From Eubacteriaceae bacterium (lineage in GTDB: Bacteria > Bacillota > Clostridia > Peptostreptococcales > Anaerovoracaceae): a stretch of 64,000 nt of DNA. Positions 23,866 to 33,796 of the stretch are shown in pieces (the stretch's first letter is position 1; every line of letters starts with the position of its first letter). The notes under the pieces were generated by a model. That model did not search any database and was not told the origin of the DNA. It was given only the letters and a program-made list of their open reading frames with translations. Where the stretch lies: the NCBI GenBank assembly GCA_902362805.1, contig CABIXY010000004.1, positions 372,001-436,000 on the forward strand, given 5' to 3'. A program made the translations under genes and the position numbers.

Positions 23866-25377
23866 TTAAGCGGGAATTTTTATGGTAATTGTGTCTTTAT
23901 GTGCTTTCATCTGCCCGTCATTGTCCTGATAGGTTTCTGTAACGATAAATACATATGACTGGCCAGCTTTCAGCCCCTTTATCAAATAAGCAAACTGTCC
24001 TTTTGAAACCTCCACGGCTTTGCTATTTGCAGCTTCTTCCTCAGTTGTCCCATATTGAATACTGAACTTCTGCGCATAAGAACAAAGCTGCCAGTTCAAT
24101 ACCACGTTTCTCTCGGCATCTACCGACCCTGTCAGATCCATATCGTGGCCATGGTATAACCATGCTGCGTATGTTGCACGCCAATCAATGGTATCAAAAT
24201 GTCCTTTTGCGGGATCGAAAAATTCGCACCAGTCATCCGTATGCAGGACTAGTCTCCTATTCTGGAAAGACGCAGCTGCGCCAGCTTTGCCAGAATACTT
24301 TGTATTCATCGAAAGTATACCGATGGTGTCCTTGCTAATCCAAACTTGATCAGGCAGCGTGATGCGCAGATAAATGCTTTTACCCGGTTTCAGCGATGCG
24401 GTGTTTATCAGCTCAAAATATTTTTTCCCATCAAGGCTGAATTCTACCTTCTCCGGCTGTTTGTGATAAAATTCATCCTTTGTCCACTTCATATATTCTA
24501 CAAACATATTATCTGCCAATAGAGTCAAATTTTGATTACCCTTTGCACTAGTCAGTTTCCATGTCAGAACCTTTCCAGCTGTGCTCTGTTTGTTAAGCAG
24601 AGTTGTAGTAAACTTCGCATCGATGGGGTCACTGCCCTCGGTCTTAAGTCGATCAGGCTGACTTTCCTTAGTCAGCACTCTGCCATCGTCCAAAGTCAAT
24701 TGGCTGACCCCTTTGTAATAATAAGTCCTCCCTGGCACCACATTGGTATCACGAAAGATAATCATTCCATTGTGATCCTTTTGAAATATCGCACGGTCAT
24801 TTTCTCTGCCGTCTGTGGTTTTAACTAGCTTATATTTACCGTTTTTCGCATCCGAGCGATAAATCTTCAGCCTCGCATTCCTTTCGTGCACAAACCACAT
24901 GGTTTCAATATAATTTTTTCCAGAGGTGTGGGCATTACTGCATATCGGCGTTTGTAGGTAGGTATGACCTGATATTCCCATTGGAGCTGCATAAGTCTTT
25001 CCGTTCTCATCTTTTATGATTGCCGCAACCCGGATATCGTATTCCTGATTTGGCTTCAGGCCTTTAATTACATAAGATTTCGCTTTTAAATAGGAATTCG
25101 GCTGGGGATCGCTGATTTCTACAGACTGCCAATTATCACTATTAGGGATGCGCCACATGATGCGGTAGCCTTGTCCTGCTGTTGTAAAATCACCCCAGTA
25201 TATGCGAATAGACGTATCGCTGGCAGGTTCTGCACCTCCCATGGACATGTAACAATAGGTTTTTTCTTCCTGGTCATAACTACTTGTATAGGCACTGGCA
25301 AAGGAGGTCTGTGACAGCAACAAGGCTAAAATTACCGCCACACATAGTATCCAATTAATTCTCTTACTTAGTTTCAT
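23866..25377 (-). CDS. secreted Fn3-like protein, paralogue A
   Basis: This 503-residue exported protein has a signal peptide (about 5-30). Strand-rich Fn3-like units follow: GGAEPASDTSIRIYWGDF near the N-terminus, GLKPNQEYDIRVAAI, VPGRTYYYKGVSQL and a last unit ending GLKAGQSYVFIVTETY. There is no catalytic motif or anchor. It starts at 25377, where AAGGAGG is well spaced. It is the second gene of a pair with a paralogue 10 bp upstream. The role is probably surface binding or scaffolding, unproven. Confidence 0.75.
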   Translation of the reverse strand: MKLSKRINWILCVAVILALLLSQTSFASAYTSSYDQEEKTYCYMSMGGAEPASDTSIRIYWGDFTTAGQGYRIMWRIPNSDNWQSVEISDPQPNSYLKAKSYVIKGLKPNQEYDIRVAAIIKDENGKTYAAPMGISGHTYLQTPICSNAHTSGKNYIETMWFVHERNARLKIYRSDAKNGKYKLVKTTDGRENDRAIFQKDHNGMIIFRDTNVVPGRTYYYKGVSQLTLDDGRVLTKESQPDRLKTEGSDPIDAKFTTTLLNKQSTAGKVLTWKLTSAKGNQNLTLLADNMFVEYMKWTKDEFYHKQPEKVEFSLDGKKYFELINTASLKPGKSIYLRITLPDQVWISKDTIGILSMNTKYSGKAGAAASFQNRRLVLHTDDWCEFFDPAKGHFDTIDWRATYAAWLYHGHDMDLTGSVDAERNVVLNWQLCSYAQKFSIQYGTTEEEAANSKAVEVSKGQFAYLIKGLKAGQSYVFIVTETYQDNDGQMKAHKDTITIKIPA

Positions 25378-25387
25378 TATTTCCTCC

Positions 25388-26932
25388 TTATTTTTCATCG
25401 CCCTGGACCGCTGTCTTAATCGAAGCCGTTTTTTCGATTTCTTTCATCTGCCCATCTTTGTCTTTGTATTTCATCGAGACGATGAAATAATACTGGGTGC
25501 CATCCAGCAGATTATCTAGCTTGTATGCAAACTGACCACTGGAAAGTTCCATCGGTTGACTAGCTTGCGCCTCTTCTTCAGAAGTACCATATCGAATACT
25601 GAAGCTGTCTGCAAACATGTTCAAATACCAAGTCAATATAACACTTTGACCATGTTCACTTGCTATGGTGCTTACGTTGCTCAGACCTGGCTCGTCTGAG
25701 ACCCAACCATCGTAAGTCGAATCCCAATCATCTTCCCATCCGTCGCCTTCATCCGGATCGTAAAATTCGACTTGATTCCCCATCCTCAGGTTTAATAAAC
25801 GATTCACATAGGTACTGTCTTCAGACACTCTATAGAGATATCTTGTATTGATTCCAAGATATCCTCTTCCGTCCTTTCTAAGCCATATTTTATTTTTTAA
25901 CGTAACACGCAAATAGATTGTCTTTCCTGTTTTAAGCGTAACGGAGGATTTTAACGCTGTATACTTTTTTCCGTCGAAGCTATACTGGATCTTCGTCAGT
26001 GTTCTATCAAAAGGTTTTCCATCACTGCTGTAAAAAGAATAAACCCTCATATTCTTTTTCTGCAAACTCAAATTATAATTTGCTTTGTCACTCGACACTT
26101 TAAAGGTCAGCGTTTTGGCATAAGTTCCTAGCTGATTGATGAGTTTGCTAGTGAATTTGACGTCTTTATAAGCCTTATTCTTTGCAGTTAGCTTGCATGG
26201 GGAAAGGCTTTCTTTCTTAAGAACTCTCCCATCGTCCAAGGTCAACTCACTGACAGCCTTGTAATAATAAGATTTTGACGGCTCTACATCGGTATCACGA
26301 AATACTAGCTTGCCCATATCATATTTTCGATACTGGGCATTGGCACTTTCCGTACCATCCATGGTGCTCACCAATCGGTACTGCCCATCCTTTGCATCTG
26401 AACGATAAATCTTCAGCACCGCATTTCGCTCTTTAACATTCCAAATGGACTCGATATATTCTCCAGTAGACTTGCAAGAATACGGTTCGTATTTTGGTGC
26501 AGTGAGGTAGGTATAACCCTGGGTTTTCACCGCACCCGTATAACACTTACCACGTTCATTTTCTAAAACAGCATAAATCCTGATATTATATTTCTGATTG
26601 GGCTCAAGGCCTGTAATCAAATAAGACTTTGCCTTTTTATAAGATTCGGGTTCGGGATCGTCAATCTCCACCGACTGCCACTGCTTGCTGCCCTCTGCAT
26701 TCCACTTGATGCGATAGCGCTGCCCCTTGGTTTCAAAATCTCCCCAATACACACGAAGAGACGTATCGCTGGCAGGTTCTGCTCCACCCATGACAAATAG
26801 TTTATAGGATCTATATATTCCGTCACCCCCTTCATAGGATACAGAGTTAATGGCAAGGACCGGCTGTGGCATCATCACAGCCAGAATTAGAACTATGCAC
26901 AGGATAACGGATATCTTTCTCTGAAGTTTCAT
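25388..26932 (-). CDS. secreted Fn3-like protein, paralogue B
   Basis: This 514-residue exported protein is colinear with its neighbour: a signal peptide (about 8-30), then GGAEPASDTSLRVYWGDF, GLEPNQKYNIRIYAVL, an acidic region (about 400-420, DEGDGWEDDWDS) and a last Fn3-like unit ending DGTQYYFIVSMKY. Start ATG 26932 lies 6 bp after AGAGGTG. The pair arose by tandem duplication and has diverged to roughly half identity. Upstream, 26942-27198 holds no gene that I can see. Confidence 0.75.
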   Translation of the reverse strand: MKLQRKISVILCIVLILAVMMPQPVLAINSVSYEGGDGIYRSYKLFVMGGAEPASDTSLRVYWGDFETKGQRYRIKWNAEGSKQWQSVEIDDPEPESYKKAKSYLITGLEPNQKYNIRIYAVLENERGKCYTGAVKTQGYTYLTAPKYEPYSCKSTGEYIESIWNVKERNAVLKIYRSDAKDGQYRLVSTMDGTESANAQYRKYDMGKLVFRDTDVEPSKSYYYKAVSELTLDDGRVLKKESLSPCKLTAKNKAYKDVKFTSKLINQLGTYAKTLTFKVSSDKANYNLSLQKKNMRVYSFYSSDGKPFDRTLTKIQYSFDGKKYTALKSSVTLKTGKTIYLRVTLKNKIWLRKDGRGYLGINTRYLYRVSEDSTYVNRLLNLRMGNQVEFYDPDEGDGWEDDWDSTYDGWVSDEPGLSNVSTIASEHGQSVILTWYLNMFADSFSIRYGTSEEEAQASQPMELSSGQFAYKLDNLLDGTQYYFIVSMKYKDKDGQMKEIEKTASIKTAVQGDEK

Positions 26933-27198
26933 CTTATTCACCTCTCACTTTACCGCTTTATTTATCTGAATTATATCATATCCGTATATTCACTGCAAAT
27001 ATTTGCGAATAATTAAAACTCCAGAGAAAAATAATTTCACAGCCTATCCCAAATATTTTGTTCGAGTACATGGGTATTCTAAGAAATAGCAAGGTGATTG
27101 ACTTAGCCAGACCTGTCGGTTTCTGTCCTGCCCCCTCTTGGCGCTCCGTCTGCCTCTTCCGCATACTGCTCCAGCTGCTCACTCGCTATCACCCCCCG

Positions 27199-27514
27199 AA
27201 GTGGTACTCCGAAGCATTGACGGACCCTGGCTGCTTCACTATACAGGGGAACTCAGTTTCCCCTGCACCCTTCCTTGGTTCAAGTCCACTGCTGCTCTTC
27301 GTCAAAACACAATGGTCTGCGTACTTTCGGACTTGCACGATTTCTTCGAAATCGCCGTGCTGGGTTCCCTTTTCGGTCACCGGCGCACCTTCCGCCTAAT
27401 CAACTCTCCACCGGAGAGTCGATTTTCACGGCGTAAGCCTGTCGGTTCAAGTCCTCATCTCACAGATCCAACGCACGAAAAAAGCCGCTCTGACGAACGG
27501 CTTCTTCTTGCGTT
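27199..27514. repeat. tRNA-linked structured repeat, copy 1
   Basis: This 316-bp element lies directly past the initiator tRNA gene. It is about 94% identical to 31539-31853. It contains stems that are preserved between copies while loops vary: GATTTC/GAAATC, CTCTCC/GGAGAG (loop ACC here, GCT in copy 2), AGGGGAA/TTTCCCCT and CGGT/ACCG. Two plus-strand GGTTCAAGTCC motifs look like tRNA T-arms. It may be an RNA or a tRNA-derived repeat. Confidence 0.6.
27477..27503 (-). terminator. terminator of tRNA cluster 1
   Basis: Stem AAGCCGTTC/GAGCGGCTT with loop GTCA, followed on the minus strand by six T. It lies 12 bp after the CCA end of the initiator tRNA. Confidence 0.8.
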
Positions 27515-27590
<76 letters not shown>

Positions 27591-27640
27591 ATATCAAATA
27601 TTCAACTTTTCATTACAGGCTTTCTTCCCACCAGTAAAAT

Positions 27641-27729
27641 TGGTGCCGGAGACCGGGGTCGAACCGGTACGATCGGTAAGGATCGCAGGATTTTAAGTCC
27701 TGTGCGTCTGCCAATTCCGCCACTCCGGC
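27641..27729 (-). tRNA. tRNA-Leu (TAA), cluster 1
   Basis: 89-nt class II tRNA with encoded CCA, acceptor GCCGGAG/CTCCGGC, long variable arm and anticodon TAA in loop CTTAAAA. Confidence 0.93.
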
Positions 27730-27736
27730 ATAAAAT

Positions 27737-27811
27737 TGGCTCCGAGGGTGGGGCTCGAACCCACAGCCTACCGGTTAACAGCCGGTTGCTCCACCATTGA
27801 GCTACCTCGGA
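27737..27811 (-). tRNA. tRNA-Asn (GTT), cluster 1
   Basis: 75 nt with encoded CCA, acceptor TCCGAGG/CCTCGGA, discriminator G and anticodon GTT in loop CTGTTAA. It is the first gene of the cluster. Confidence 0.93.
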
Positions 27812-27856
27812 ATACCTGTTGCATAACAATTACTATTATCAACCGCAACGTTATTA

Positions 27857-27885
27857 ATTATACATTGAATATGTATAATTGTCAA
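27857..27885 (-). promoter_or_regulatory. promoter of tRNA cluster 1
   Basis: Consensus TTGACA (27880-27885) and TATAAT (27857-27862) separated by exactly 17 bp, 46 bp before tRNA-Asn. Confidence 0.85.
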
Positions 27886-27942
27886 TGTTTTTTCAAGAAT
27901 TTTCCTTTCTGTCAAAAGCCTCCTTAAAATTGACAATAAAAA

Positions 27943-27965
27943 GGACAGTTCTCTGCGAACTGCCC
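27943..27965 (-). terminator. terminator of second YjiH gene
   Basis: GGGCAGTTC and GAACTGTCC form a stem followed by five T on the minus strand, 51 bp after the stop of the gene at 28016. Confidence 0.8.
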
Positions 27966-28015
27966 TAATGCATAGCGATGCTAAATTAATATAAACAAAA
28001 TAATTTAAGACTTAT

Positions 28016-29383
28016 CTAAAAAATTAAATGTGCCAGTGGGCAAACGATAACCAAACTGATAATCGTTCTTTCTAAGAAAATCACGAATAATTCCCAAAGT
28101 TTCACTGGAAGTTTTGATCCCAGAATCAAGCCGCCAACTTCTGACAAATAGAGCAATTGCGTTACAGATACAACAGCAACGATGAACTTTGTCATGACGC
28201 TGGTAATATCAGCAGAAGCGATGATTGACGGTGTCAGCATATCCGTAAAGCCTACGATCATGGTCTTTGATGCGTCCAGGGCTTCTGGAACCTGCAGCAG
28301 GTTCAAAAGCGGTAAGAAAGGCTTTCCTAAGATTTCGAAAATCGGCGTGTTGTTTGCAAGCGCCAAAGCGATTGTTCCGATAGCCATAACGGAAGGCAAT
28401 ACGCCAAACCACATTCCTACTGCGTTCTTCATGCCGTTCTCAAAGAACTGGCCGATACCCTTGTGCTCCTGCACTCTCTTCAGAGCCAGATCAGTGCCGT
28501 ACTGAATGGATGATCTGTACTGGCTTGGAATGCTCTCCGGCATTGCCTTGCCTTCAACCAGGTATGTATCCTTCTTCAAAGAAAGAGGAGGAATCCTCGG
28601 TACGATGACTGCACAGACTACGCCGATCAGGCAGATGAGCAGATAGTAAACACCAAAATACTGCATCAGGTCCACCTGTGATAGAACGACGATACTGAAG
28701 GTGATGGATACTGCTGAGAAGGTCGTAGCAATAACGGAAGCTTCTCTTGCAGAATAGTAACCACCCTCATATTGGTTACAGGTCAGCATGACACCCAGCG
28801 TACCATCACCGATCCAAGAAGTAAAGCAGTCAACTGCAGCACGTCCAGGAATCTTGAACAGAGGCCTCATGACCTTTGTCAACAGTGCGCCGACAAACTC
28901 CAATAGACCGAAGTCTAAAAGCAGCGGCAGAAGCAGGGCTGCGATTGCAAAGATGATTACCAGTACAGTCAGCAAATCGCCTAATACGAATCCGCCGGCA
29001 CCGCCTTCGGTAAGCATGTGCAGAAAACCTGTTTTTCCATCCTCTGCATCCAGACCCAGGTAGGTAACCCACACGAGTACCGCACCGATCACTCTGATAA
29101 CGACCCAGATGATCGAGGTTGAAAAAGTGTCATTCAGAATAGGGTGTTCTGTGATAAATTTCGGTTTGGCCAAAGAAATAACAGACATAATTGCGGAAAC
29201 AGTGATGATAGCGACACACAAAATCGGAAGGAAACCTCCCAAAGCGCCGCCAATGATGTCAGCTAAAATTTTGACACACACTGTCCAATCGCCATTATAC
29301 TTTACTGGAATCATAAATAAAATGATACCGATTACAGATGGGACTAGAAACTTGGCCATTAGTCCACTTTTCTTATTCTCCAT
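28016..29383 (-). CDS. YjiH-type nucleoside-recognition (Gate) membrane protein, copy 2
   Basis: This 455-residue protein has the same length and membrane layout as the protein encoded at 6105-7472, with conservative differences scattered along it (for example SAILSVIS against SAIMSVIS near residue 65, and the loop near 305-315). It appears to be a single gene between a tRNA cluster and an IS element, not joined to peptidase genes. Retention of two near-identical copies suggests either dosage or different regulation. Confidence 0.75.
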   Translation of the reverse strand: MENKKSGLMAKFLVPSVIGIILFMIPVKYNGDWTVCVKILADIIGGALGGFLPILCVAIITVSAIMSVISLAKPKFITEHPILNDTFSTSIIWVVIRVIGAVLVWVTYLGLDAEDGKTGFLHMLTEGGAGGFVLGDLLTVLVIIFAIAALLLPLLLDFGLLEFVGALLTKVMRPLFKIPGRAAVDCFTSWIGDGTLGVMLTCNQYEGGYYSAREASVIATTFSAVSITFSIVVLSQVDLMQYFGVYYLLICLIGVVCAVIVPRIPPLSLKKDTYLVEGKAMPESIPSQYRSSIQYGTDLALKRVQEHKGIGQFFENGMKNAVGMWFGVLPSVMAIGTIALALANNTPIFEILGKPFLPLLNLLQVPEALDASKTMIVGFTDMLTPSIIASADITSVMTKFIVAVVSVTQLLYLSEVGGLILGSKLPVKLWELFVIFLERTIISLVIVCPLAHLIF

Positions 29384-29710
29384 AAATATTCTCCCTTCAC
29401 ATCACTACACACTTTTATTGTACCATAGTGTATAGAAAATCAAAATAATAAAGCGGAAATATTTTGAAAATACATTAATTTAATTCATAATCGGTTTATG
29501 CGCAATATATAATTTTTAAATTAATTGTTATTACGCACAAATTGACAAACATTGTCACCTTTAAAAGATGGCAGCCAGACACTTTAAAATGCATGCAAAT
29601 ATCCAAATATAAAGGCATATAAATTTAATTGTCGTGAACTAAGAACGCCATTGAACCCAATGTCATTAAGTTAAGCGACATGGACCCGGGCGTTTCTTAA
29701 GGCAGACAGG

Positions 29711-29745
29711 ACAGAGCATACCAAAAACGGTACGCTCTGTTTTTT
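29711..29745 (+). terminator. hairpin at left end of IS
   Basis: ACAGAGC-A-TACC pairs with GGTA-C-GCTCTGT around loop AAAAAC, followed by a T-run. It probably blocks readthrough from the flank into the transposase gene. Confidence 0.7.
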
Positions 29746-29822
29746 ACGCTTTTTCTGAAAAAACACTTGACAAAGCAGGCCGGATATGCGGCGCAGCCTC
29801 TTAGATGAAGGAGGTACGCTGC

Positions 29823-31115
29823 ATGAATATTTACGCCCAGTCTTTAAAACATAAACTGCTCTCCCTGATTGATGAAATGGAGCATAAATACCTTGATGCT
29901 TTTGTCCGTGAACCCGGAAAGGATTTTACAAGAAACCGAAAGTTCCCTTTTTCTTCGGTCATCAGATTCGTTCTGTCCATGGGCAGCTCTGCACTGGGAC
30001 AGGAAATCCTGGAATATTTTCAGTATGAACCCGGTTTCCCCTCTGCTTCTGCCTTTATCCAGCAGCGCCAGAAGATTATGCCCGAAGCCTTTTCATGGCT
30101 CTTCCATGAATTCCTGCAGGCTTCCCGTGATGCACCCCGGCTCTTTAAAGGCTTCCAGCTTATTGCCGTTGACGGCACCGACATCGTGTATCCCCTGAAC
30201 GCTGCCGAACCGAATGCCTTCCCCTCCATGAAATGTTCCATGCTCCACCTGAATGCATTCTTTGATGTTATGAATAAGCAGTATATCGATGCCGCCGTCG
30301 GAGAAGACGAAACCGCCGCAGCCTGCACTATGGCAGACAGGCTGCCTGAATTCCGCCCGGTTATCGTTGTGGCAGACAGGGGATATGAAAGCTACAACTT
30401 CTTTGCCCATATTGAAGAACGCCTCTTTGATTATGTCGTCAGGCTCAGGAACAGCGGGCATAACTGCATCGCAGCCGGCATGGGCCTGCCTGCAGCAGAG
30501 GAATTTGATGTGACGAAGGACGTTGTCATTACGAGGAATTCCACGGGACCTTTTGCAGTCAATCCCCGGAAATACAAATATATATCGGGCAGGGCCCGGT
30601 TTGACTTCATACCTGACAGCAGGCTTCCTGATTATGAAATGACCATCCGTTTTGTCCGCTTCAGGCTGGACAGCGGGGAACTCGAGCTGCTTGCCACCAG
30701 CCTGCCTGCCGACCGGTTTCCCGCAGGGAGGCTGAAGGAACTCTATCATCTGCGCTGGGGGATAGAGACATCCTTCAGGGAATTGAAGCACGTCCTGGGA
30801 CTGGCTGCATTCCACACAAAAAAAGCGGACTGTATCGTCCAGGAGATTTATGCCCGGCTCATCATGTATAACTTCAGCATGCTGGTTGCCGGCAGAATCC
30901 CAGTGCCCGGGAAGGAACGCAGACATGGCTGCCTGGTCAATTTCTCCCAGACAATCAGGATCTGCATGGCCTTCTTCCGGCTCAGGAACAACAGTCCGCC
31001 TTTTGATTTGGAAACCATCCTCCCGCGGTTTCTCCTCCCTGAAAGGAAAGGGAGGGCCTACACCCGCACGGTATATCCGCAGGGAGCAAAAGCTTTCAAC
31101 TACAGACTAACATAA
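29823..31115 (+). CDS. IS4-family DDE transposase
   Basis: This 430-residue transposase has the DDE residues: Asp in AVDGTDIVYP, Asp in VVADRGYES and Glu in the YREK-like stretch HLRWGIETSFRELKHVLGL. Length is normal and the frame is intact, so it is probably active. I start at 29823 because AAGGAGG lies 8 bp before it; the ATG at 29805 has no ribosome site. GC content is higher than in the flanks, consistent with transfer. Confidence 0.93.
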   Translation: MNIYAQSLKHKLLSLIDEMEHKYLDAFVREPGKDFTRNRKFPFSSVIRFVLSMGSSALGQEILEYFQYEPGFPSASAFIQQRQKIMPEAFSWLFHEFLQASRDAPRLFKGFQLIAVDGTDIVYPLNAAEPNAFPSMKCSMLHLNAFFDVMNKQYIDAAVGEDETAAACTMADRLPEFRPVIVVADRGYESYNFFAHIEERLFDYVVRLRNSGHNCIAAGMGLPAAEEFDVTKDVVITRNSTGPFAVNPRKYKYISGRARFDFIPDSRLPDYEMTIRFVRFRLDSGELELLATSLPADRFPAGRLKELYHLRWGIETSFRELKHVLGLAAFHTKKADCIVQEIYARLIMYNFSMLVAGRIPVPGKERRHGCLVNFSQTIRICMAFFRLRNNSPPFDLETILPRFLLPERKGRAYTRTVYPQGAKAFNYRLT

Positions 31116-31538
31116 TCCCGGAAATTCGGCAATAGCCGTACACGGCCTGTGCAATCGTGCAGAGGTTTCTTTTTCATTCCTTCTTATATGAAAAACGGAC
31201 CTACATTTCCGTACGTCCGTTTTAACTCTTTTTATGAAGGCTCCACCATTCCATGGCCTGATAGGACTGGCCATTTTGCTATGCATGGTCCTGTCTGCCT
31301 TAAGAAACGCCCGGGTCCATGTTGCTTAACTTAATGACATTGGCCATTGAACCAGGGTCTTTTTTAAAAATGGATATATCTTTAACACCTTCAACAAAGT
31401 GCTATTCTCCAAAAGATCAAAGACTGCTCTGAATATTGAAATTAGAAACATGAAATAACAGACAGGCACTGTAGTAATTAGTGAATTTGTAATTGCAAAC
31501 ATTACAATCAGCAAAAATGGTGTAAACATGCAATCTAA

Positions 31539-31853
31539 AAGTGGTACTCCCAAGCATTGACTGACCTGCCTGCTTCTCTATACAGGGGAACCCCGTTCCC
31601 CCTGCACCCTTCCTTGGTTCAAGTCCACTGCTTCTCTTTGTCAAAACACAATGGTTTGCATACTTTCGGACTTGCACGATTTCTTCGAAATCGCCGTGCT
31701 TGGTTCCCTTTTCGGTCACCGGCGCACCTTCCGCCTGATCAACTCTCCGCTGGAGAGTCGATTTTCACGGCGTAAGCCTATCGGTTCAAGTCCTCATCTC
31801 ACAAATCCAACGCACGAAAAAAGCCGCTCTGACGAACGGCTTCTTCTTGCGTT
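31539..31853. repeat. tRNA-linked structured repeat, copy 2
   Basis: Second copy of the element at 27199-27514, with the same spacing to an initiator tRNA and the same terminator (about 31816-31842). About 19 substitutions over 315 bp fall mainly in loops and at the outer end. The 185 bp between the IS duplication and this copy hold only an unconvincing hydrophobic frame. Confidence 0.6.
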
Positions 31854-31929
<76 letters not shown>

Positions 31930-32008
31930 ATATCGAGTGCATCGTATCTATGTATTATTATGCAGCTTATCGCTATTTATGACAGATTTTTTACCCTTCA
32001 CAAAAAAT

Positions 32009-32083
32009 TGGCTCCGAGGGTGGGGCTCGAACCCACAGCCTACCGGTTAACAGCCGGTTGCTCCACCATTGAGCTACCTCGGA
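32009..32083 (-). tRNA. tRNA-Asn (GTT), cluster 2
   Basis: 75-nt copy identical in layout to cluster 1. The tRNA-Leu found between Asn and fMet in clusters 1 and 3 is missing here and is replaced by 79 bp of unrelated DNA. Confidence 0.93.
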
Positions 32084-32129
32084 ATATCTGTCTTCATAAC
32101 AATCAATATTATGAACAGCAACGTTATCA

Positions 32130-32158
32130 ATTATACATAGATTATCCGCTTTTGTCAA
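32130..32158 (-). promoter_or_regulatory. promoter of tRNA cluster 2
   Basis: Consensus TTGACA (32153-32158), 17 bp, TATAAT (32130-32135), 47 bp before tRNA-Asn. Confidence 0.85.
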
Positions 32159-32253
32159 CTGCTTTCCTATGGATTTTGATTTATGGAGGGATAGAAGAAT
32201 TTTATCCCTCCGCTATAATCTAATGCTAAATCATACAGGCAGCAGTTTACTGC

Positions 32254-33783
32254 TCATGATTGTACCTTTTTATTTAATGAGCTGAGCGAGATTTTATGTA
32301 AGACCGCAATGACCGCAAACAGCAGCACCGCGCCTGCTATGACAATCCAAGCACGCTCTGTATACCCCGCGATAAGATAGAGAACTACGGAAACCGCGGC
32401 AACTGTACAGGCATACGGGAACTGTGTTTTGAAATGATCGATATGATCACAAGCCGAACCCATAGATGCCAGCATGGTGGTATCAGAAATTGGTGAACAC
32501 TGATCCCCGAACACGCCCCCGCTGATAACCGATGCCACTGTAACTGCCAATGGCGTACCCATAATTGCTGCAATGGGGAATCCGATTGGAATTAAAATAG
32601 CAAAAGTCCCCCAAGACGATCCAGTCGCCAAGGACATACAGCAGCCGATCAAAAACAGAATTGCCGGCAACACAGCCGGGTTCAGGAAATCCTGCGTTAC
32701 TTCCAGAATATAATAGGCCGTTCCCATCTGTGAACAAACGCTTCCAAGTGACCAGGACAAAATCATCATGACGATGAGGAACATCATATCCTTCATTCCA
32801 TCAAAGACTTTATTTTCAACTTGTTTAGCCGTAAAAATCTTCAGTTTGCAGTTGATAAAACCTGCCGCAATACCGCCCAGAATAAATCCCAAGGCGATGC
32901 CCTGTCTGATGACGATACCATCGATGCTTTTCTTTGGAAAGCCATTGAGGAAAAAGATAGTGAACATAGTAATCAGCATGATTGCCAGTGGCACAACCAC
33001 AGATATGGCTTTGGGTTCGACCCCCTCCGGCAGCTTCACTTCCACAGTGCTTCTCATCGGTACGCCACCGTCTCTGATTGTCTTTCCTGTCCACTCCGCC
33101 CGCCTCTGCGCTTTCAGCATTGGACCGTAATCAAACTGCGTCAGACAGATATAGCCTACCATCACCAATGTTAAAATATTATAAAACTGAAAAGGAATCG
33201 CTTCTAAAAATAAATTCCAGCTGGAGTCAGCCAGATTTGGTATTTTTTCCAACTCTGCGTCGATCAGCCCCATGATATAAACGCCCCAGCTGATTACTGG
33301 TACAAGGGCACAGATCGGAGAGGATGTCGCATCCAAAATATAGGCGAACTTTTCTCTCGAGACCCTAAATCTCTCTGCAATCGGTTGAAAGATCGGCCCT
33401 ACTAACAGTGAATTGCCTGAATCAGTGAACCAGACAAAGAGACCTCCAAGCCACATGGAAGTTTCTGCAGTCCTCTTCTTTTTGACCCATTTTTCCGCAG
33501 TCTTTGCAAAAGCTGCCGCACCTCCCGATGCGCTGATCAGAGCGACAAAACCTCCGATAATGCATAAATTTGTAATTGACTGCATATTCGAATCTGTAGC
33601 TACCTGCGCATAGATAAAGTCTGGAATCAAATTAGCAAAAGCAGCAACAGGATTCCAGCCTGCCAGCACGATAGCGCCAAAATACAAACCAAAGAATAAC
33701 GATACGATGATATTCTTCGTCTTTAATGCCAGAACAATAGCCAGGATTGGCGGTATAATCGATAATACTCCATAATGATCCAT
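32254..33783 (-). CDS. NhaC-family Na+/H+ antiporter-like transporter
   Basis: This 509-residue polytopic protein has about twelve membrane segments and resembles the NhaC antiporter/amino-acid antiporter family (WFTDSGNSLLVGPIFQP, ATSSPICALVPVISWG and GVFGDQCSPISDTTMLAS motifs). The ATG at 33783 has GGAGGGC upstream. It begins 13 bp after an NAD-dependent dehydrogenase-like gene, behind a likely sigma-54 promoter. In such a setting it may exchange an organic acid or amino acid for Na+ or H+, rather than serve general pH control. Confidence 0.82.
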   Translation of the reverse strand: MDHYGVLSIIPPILAIVLALKTKNIIVSLFFGLYFGAIVLAGWNPVAAFANLIPDFIYAQVATDSNMQSITNLCIIGGFVALISASGGAAAFAKTAEKWVKKKRTAETSMWLGGLFVWFTDSGNSLLVGPIFQPIAERFRVSREKFAYILDATSSPICALVPVISWGVYIMGLIDAELEKIPNLADSSWNLFLEAIPFQFYNILTLVMVGYICLTQFDYGPMLKAQRRAEWTGKTIRDGGVPMRSTVEVKLPEGVEPKAISVVVPLAIMLITMFTIFFLNGFPKKSIDGIVIRQGIALGFILGGIAAGFINCKLKIFTAKQVENKVFDGMKDMMFLIVMMILSWSLGSVCSQMGTAYYILEVTQDFLNPAVLPAILFLIGCCMSLATGSSWGTFAILIPIGFPIAAIMGTPLAVTVASVISGGVFGDQCSPISDTTMLASMGSACDHIDHFKTQFPYACTVAAVSVVLYLIAGYTERAWIVIAGAVLLFAVIAVLHKISLSSLNKKVQS

Positions 33784-33796
33784 ATCGTGCCCTCCA

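Larger units (their letters stand above)
29658..31342 (+). mobile_element. intact IS4-family insertion sequence, 1685 bp
   Basis: Inverted ends begin CAATGTCATTAAGTTAAGC and extend for about 55 bp with few mismatches (29658 onward; complement ending 31342). An 11-bp direct target duplication, GCCATTGAACC, flanks both sides (29647-29657 and 31343-31353). A terminator-like hairpin at 29711-29745 and another near 31192-31223 insulate the single transposase gene. The exact duplication indicates recent insertion. Confidence 0.92.

Noticed and set aside
27189..27380. Minus-strand frame with counterpart at 31417-31719 encoding similar peptides
   Set aside because: The similarity is at DNA level across the whole tRNA-linked element, with changes in loops of stems rather than at third codon positions. 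A structured repeat is the simpler reading.
30093..30926. 277-codon minus-strand frame inside the transposase gene
   Set aside because: It is the antisense of a high-GC transposase with intact DDE motifs.
31326..31553. 75-codon hydrophobic frame spanning the IS right border
   Set aside because: It starts inside the tRNA-linked repeat and ends inside the IS end. The ancestral uninterrupted sequence also reaches a stop at once, so I see no gene.
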